A DNA stretch of 53,195 nucleotides from Bifidobacterium sp. UBA744 (lineage in GTDB: Bacteria; Actinomycetota; Actinomycetes; Actinomycetales; Bifidobacteriaceae): assembly GCA_002298605.1 (NCBI GenBank), contig DBKS01000009.1, forward strand, positions 12,351 through 65,545, in the 5' to 3' direction. Numbering within the stretch: the first letter of the stretch is position 1; each line of letters opens with the position of its first letter. Of this stretch, positions 50,071 through 53,195 are shown piece after piece. Below the pieces are notes generated by a model. The model worked only from the letters and a program-made list of their open reading frames with translations. It had not been told where the DNA came from and made no database searches. The translations under genes were made by a program, and so were the position numbers.

Positions 50071-51351
50071 TCAACGCGGCACATGGTGCATCACCAGACG
50101 TGCGAAGGCCCGACTGGCGGACACCGTTTCATGACGTTCCAGCAGCGCCTTGCCAAGGTCGAGCGCGAAGCGACTGGCAATCACCTTGCCGTCGTGGTCC
50201 AGCGTGTTGATATCCGCCATCTGCGCCCAGCCGATGGTGCGCCGGATGATCTCGGCGCCGGCGAATCCCAGAGATTTGCGGAAGGTATCGGCAAGCCAGC
50301 GTTCCAGGAACTCATCGCCGAACAACGGGTCGACGCGGTCCTTCCACAGCGTGCGCCATTGCGACGAGAATCCCCGCCATGTTTCGCCATAGGCGCCGAG
50401 CAGCCACTGCGAGAAATACGGCAACGCCGCATGGTCGCCCGTATCGGCTGCAGTCCGGTACTCCGCGGTGTGCAGGGCGATGTCGCGGGCCTGGGCAAGC
50501 GCGTAGTTGCCGAGTAGAATGCCCAAGTCGAAGGCCACCGGCCCGTAGAAACCGAACTCGAAGTCGAAGACTTTCACATGCGACGCATCGTCGTCACGGC
50601 CACCTGCGAATTCGGCGGTGTTCGCCGCCGTGGGCGTCTCGGGCCTGACGAATATCGAGCTGGTATGCAAGTCGCCATGGATCAGCGCCTCCGGCGAGGT
50701 GAGGAACGCATACTTGAGCCGGGCGGCCTGCGCGCGCACATGGTCGTCGCGCAATGCAAGCACCTCCGGGGTCACCTCCGGCTCCCAGGAATTGTGCTCA
50801 TGCTCGAAATACGGCTCCGTGAACACCAGATCCTCGGTGATCTGCTCCAACTCCGGATTGATGGCATCCGCGGCGTCGCGCTGCACCGACTGCGGATCGT
50901 TGGCGAAATACGAGGTGCCGAACGCGAAGCGCGCCTCGAACCGACCGACGTCATATGCCGCGCCGGGCGCCACCTGCTCGTTGTCCAGCGCCGAACGCCA
51001 CACGGTCCAATCGGACAGATCCTCGATGGCGACCAAACGACGACTCTCATCCAGTCCGTAATATTCGGGGCTGAATCCGGCGGCGTATTTGGCACTGGTC
51101 GCAAGCCCCCGGGCCTCGCGGAAAATGCTGTCCTCGGTGACCTTCCACGAATGGTCGGAACGGACATACGGCAGGGTTTGCTTGATGATCAGCGAACGAT
51201 CCCTCGCGTCCTCGACCAGGAACACCAGATTGAGGTTGCCGTCGCCGATTTCCCTGGCGCTCAGCGTCGCGGTGTCCACCAAGTCGCGCAATTCAGGACG
51301 CGACGCGATGTAGTCGGCGATGGTGGATGTGGTGAGCAGTTCTGCGCTCAT
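50071..51351 (-). CDS. mtnK: S-methyl-5-thioribose kinase (MtnK)
   Basis: 426 aa. APH-fold sugar kinase that phosphorylates methylthioribose at O1. MtnK features: EIGDGNLNLVFLV (35-47), IKQTLPYVR carrying the ATP-binding Lys, catalytic loop LIHGDLHTSSIFV (223-235) and metal-binding DFEFGFYGPVAFDLG. AAGGAGG precedes the ATG at 51351. It follows the ABC permease by 36 bp. Its presence means the operon starts from free methylthioribose, not methylthioadenosine phosphorolysis. Confidence 0.92.
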   Translation of the reverse strand: MSAELLTTSTIADYIASRPELRDLVDTATLSAREIGDGNLNLVFLVEDARDRSLIIKQTLPYVRSDHSWKVTEDSIFREARGLATSAKYAAGFSPEYYGLDESRRLVAIEDLSDWTVWRSALDNEQVAPGAAYDVGRFEARFAFGTSYFANDPQSVQRDAADAINPELEQITEDLVFTEPYFEHEHNSWEPEVTPEVLALRDDHVRAQAARLKYAFLTSPEALIHGDLHTSSIFVRPETPTAANTAEFAGGRDDDASHVKVFDFEFGFYGPVAFDLGILLGNYALAQARDIALHTAEYRTAADTGDHAALPYFSQWLLGAYGETWRGFSSQWRTLWKDRVDPLFGDEFLERWLADTFRKSLGFAGAEIIRRTIGWAQMADINTLDHDGKVIASRFALDLGKALLERHETVSASRAFARLVMHHVPR

Positions 51352-51387
51352 GGGTTTGTTCCTCCTTGATATGGATCGCCGCCACCG

Positions 51388-52422
51388 TCAGGCGACAATC
51401 GCCTTCCGTCGTCCGGATTGCTCCTCATCCGACGTCGCACGCGCACGCGAGGCATGCGAACGAGTGGAAAAACTGACGATCAGCGCCAGCACGAGCAACG
51501 CCCCCTTGATGAAATCCTGCGTGTAGTACGGCACATTGAACATGGTCAGGCCATTGACGACCACGCCGATGAACAGTGCGCCGACCACCGAGCCCAGGGC
51601 ATTCGCCCGGTTGGCGCCGAGCAGCGTGTAGCCAACCAGCGCGGCGGCCACGGCCTCGAGCAGATAGGAGCTTCCGACATTGACGTCGCCACGGCCCACG
51701 CGCGCCACCAGGATCACGCCACCGAGGGATGCCAGAAAACCGGAGATCATGTAGGCGAGCACGCGATACACCTTGGTGTTCGCGCCGGCGAGTCGCGCAG
51801 CCTCCTCGTTGCCGCCGATGGACTGCATGATACGCCCCGTCCGCGTGCGCCCCAGAAACACAACCACCAGTACGGTCGCCGCCACCAGCACGATCACGCT
51901 GAACGGCACGCCGGAGATCTTCCCGCGCCCGATCCACAGGAACTCCCGGGCGAATTCGCCCTTGGCCGGGGTCCCGTTGTACCCGTTGCCGTTGGACACG
52001 GATTTGCCGGCGGTCAAAATCAGCGACAGTCCGGAGAACACGAACATCGTGCCCAAGGTGGCGATCATATCCGGCACTTTCGCCAACACGATCAGCAGAC
52101 CGGAGAACAGCCCGATCAGCACACCGCCCAGCAAGGCGGCGACCAGCGACAGCCACCAGGGCCACGCAAGGAAAATCTGGGTGGCGGCGGCCACCATCAC
52201 GGTGAACGAAACCGTCGAGCCGACTGCCATGTCGAAGCCGTTGACCGTCAATGAAACGGTCAGCCCGAGCGCGACCAACGCGGTGGCCACCACCGACTGC
52301 AAGATGATGAACGCATTGACGGTGGTGCGGAAGGCCGGCTGGAACGCGGCGAACACCCCCACCACCGCGACGAACAACACGATCAGGCCATATCTATTGA
52401 CGAATCCTCCGATGTTGCGCAT
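51388..52422 (-). CDS. Ribose-type ABC sugar permease (RbsC family)
   Basis: 344 aa. Eight to ten helices of the BPD_transp_2/RbsC fold. GLTVSLTVNGFDMAVGSTVSF and ARLAGANTKVYRVLAYMISGFLASLGGVILVARVGRGDVNVGSSYLLEAVAAALVGYTLLGANRANALGSVVG are typical segments; for length only the family pattern is noted here. It is linked by a start/stop overlap to the ATPase gene. Given the genes downstream, methylthioribose is the likely import substrate; ribose or another pentose is possible. Start 52422 (7 nt after AAGGAG) is preferred over 52425. Confidence 0.87.
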   Translation of the reverse strand: MRNIGGFVNRYGLIVLFVAVVGVFAAFQPAFRTTVNAFIILQSVVATALVALGLTVSLTVNGFDMAVGSTVSFTVMVAAATQIFLAWPWWLSLVAALLGGVLIGLFSGLLIVLAKVPDMIATLGTMFVFSGLSLILTAGKSVSNGNGYNGTPAKGEFAREFLWIGRGKISGVPFSVIVLVAATVLVVVFLGRTRTGRIMQSIGGNEEAARLAGANTKVYRVLAYMISGFLASLGGVILVARVGRGDVNVGSSYLLEAVAAALVGYTLLGANRANALGSVVGALFIGVVVNGLTMFNVPYYTQDFIKGALLVLALIVSFSTRSHASRARATSDEEQSGRRKAIVA

Positions 52423-53195
52423 CATGCGGCTCCTTCCAGATCTTCAGCGGCGTCAACAGGTTCCCACCGTCCCGAAGAGGCGATCAGACTCGCCAACTCC
52501 TCGGTTGTGGTCTCACGGGGGTCGATGTCGCCGACGACGCCGCCATTGGCGAACACCAGCACGCGATCGGCGATTTCCATGATTTCCTCGGGGTCGGAAG
52601 ACACCACGATGGCGGTTTTCGAAGCATGCAGCATCTGCGCGATGTCCCGGCGGGCGCCGATGTCGATGCCGCGGAAGGGCTCGTCGAAAATCAGCAGATC
52701 GGATTGCGCGGCCACCCAACGCCCCACAATCACCTTTTGGCGATTGCCGCCGGACAGCGATTCGATCGGCGCATCCGGCCGGCCGCTGCGGATATGCAGC
52801 CTGTCGATGATGGACGCCGCCTCATGGCGCTCCTTGCGCGCGCTCAACAACCCGAATGGTCCGCGATAACGACCGAGATCCGGCAACGTGAGGTTCTGCG
52901 CTATGGTCCACCCGGGTATCTCCCCCAGCCGGCTGCGGTCCTCAGGCACGAATCCGATACCGCGCTTGATGGCCTGGCCCGGATGCCTCACCACCAAGGG
53001 ACGCCCCTTCCACGTCACCGTGCCGTCGATCAGCGGGCTGGCGCCGACGATCTGAGAGACCAATTCGGTTTTCCCCGCGCCCAGCAGTCCCGTGATGCCG
53101 AGAATCTCATGCTCATAGACGTCGATATCGCTTTGCGGACCATCGGCAAACGCGCGAACGCCACGCAGGGACAGCAGCGGCCTGCGCGAGGGGGC
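52422..53195 (-). CDS. Ribose-type ABC ATPase (RbsA family), C-terminal half, partial
   Basis: The 5' end lies beyond the window. The 257 visible residues are the second ABC domain of an RbsA/MglA-like two-domain ATPase: Walker A GLLGAGKT (about 36-43 of the visible part), VPEDRSRLG, signature LSGGNRQKVIVGRW, Walker B DLLIFDEPFRGIDIG. It couples to the RbsC-type permease, whose start overlaps its stop. The substrate-binding protein, and any missing pathway steps, should lie upstream outside the window. Confidence 0.88.
   Translation of the reverse strand, partial: APSRRPLLSLRGVRAFADGPQSDIDVYEHEILGITGLLGAGKTELVSQIVGASPLIDGTVTWKGRPLVVRHPGQAIKRGIGFVPEDRSRLGEIPGWTIAQNLTLPDLGRYRGPFGLLSARKERHEAASIIDRLHIRSGRPDAPIESLSGGNRQKVIVGRWVAAQSDLLIFDEPFRGIDIGARRDIAQMLHASKTAIVVSSDPEEIMEIADRVLVFANGGVVGDIDPRETTTEELASLIASSGRWEPVDAAEDLEGAA

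Overview
The window looks like the chromosome of a Bifidobacterium or a close relative in the Bifidobacteriaceae. It is GC-rich and gene-dense, with actinobacterial SerC, DHFR/ThyA, LysRS, PhoU/SenX3-type kinase, NlpC/P60 and CHAP cell-wall proteins. The species cannot be named from sequence alone. I see no insertion sequence, prophage, CRISPR array or rRNA. There are four tRNA genes: Asp (partial), Phe, Pro and Ser.

Layout. 1-11.8 kb is housekeeping: tRNA-Asp/Phe; thyA-folA-LMW phosphatase; an OsmC-like protein; a tandem UspA protein; NlpC/P60 and CHAP wall hydrolases; serC; manA; a DUF2530-like membrane protein; a SenX3-like histidine kinase that has lost its phospho-accepting His; phoU. 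11.8-23.8 kb is one uptake/degradation locus, all on the minus strand: an FCD-type GntR regulator, a cytosolic gamma-glutamyltransferase-like enzyme, a fused double-ATPase oligopeptide-type ABC transporter with two paralogous lipoprotein binding proteins, a TauE/SafE exporter and a YtcJ-like amidohydrolase. GTATAC-centred palindromes lie upstream of three of its transcription units. 23.9-29.1 kb holds gpmA, menA, a Pro/Gln-rich membrane protein, a duplicated intergenic repeat and lysS. 29.2-35.2 kb (plus strand) holds tRNA-Pro, an MFS exporter, a TPR-DUF4037 / DUF4125 pair of unknown function and a membrane-anchored alpha/beta hydrolase. 35.2-41.0 kb (minus strand) holds a HAD hydrolase, a HutC-type GntR regulator, an ETNPPL/PHYKPL-type phospho-lyase, an ethanolamine-type APC permease and an APH-fold kinase. 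41.3-45.8 kb holds tRNA-Ser, serS, a diacylglycerol-kinase-like lipid kinase and pgm. 45.9 kb to the end is a minus-strand operon: ribose-type ABC transporter, MtnK, MtnA, a RuBisCO-like protein, MetY and a CoA-binding protein.

Two gene sets are the most interesting. The first (35-41 kb) reads as a vitamin-B12-independent, microcompartment-free route for ethanolamine or a related amino alcohol: import, phosphorylation, then PLP-dependent elimination of phosphate and ammonia. The second (45.9-53.2 kb) reads as an anaerobic methylthioribose salvage route: import, MtnK, MtnA, a RuBisCO-like protein with a changed metal-ligand position, and MetY capturing methanethiol as methionine. A third (11.8-23.8 kb) resembles a glutathione or gamma-glutamyl-peptide system.

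A recurring signal across the window is a TAnnnT -10 hexamer ending exactly 7 nt before the start codon (thyA, serC, the DUF2530 gene, gpmA, serS, the alpha/beta hydrolase; 8 nt for lysS). It suggests frequent leaderless transcription and was used to choose starts.
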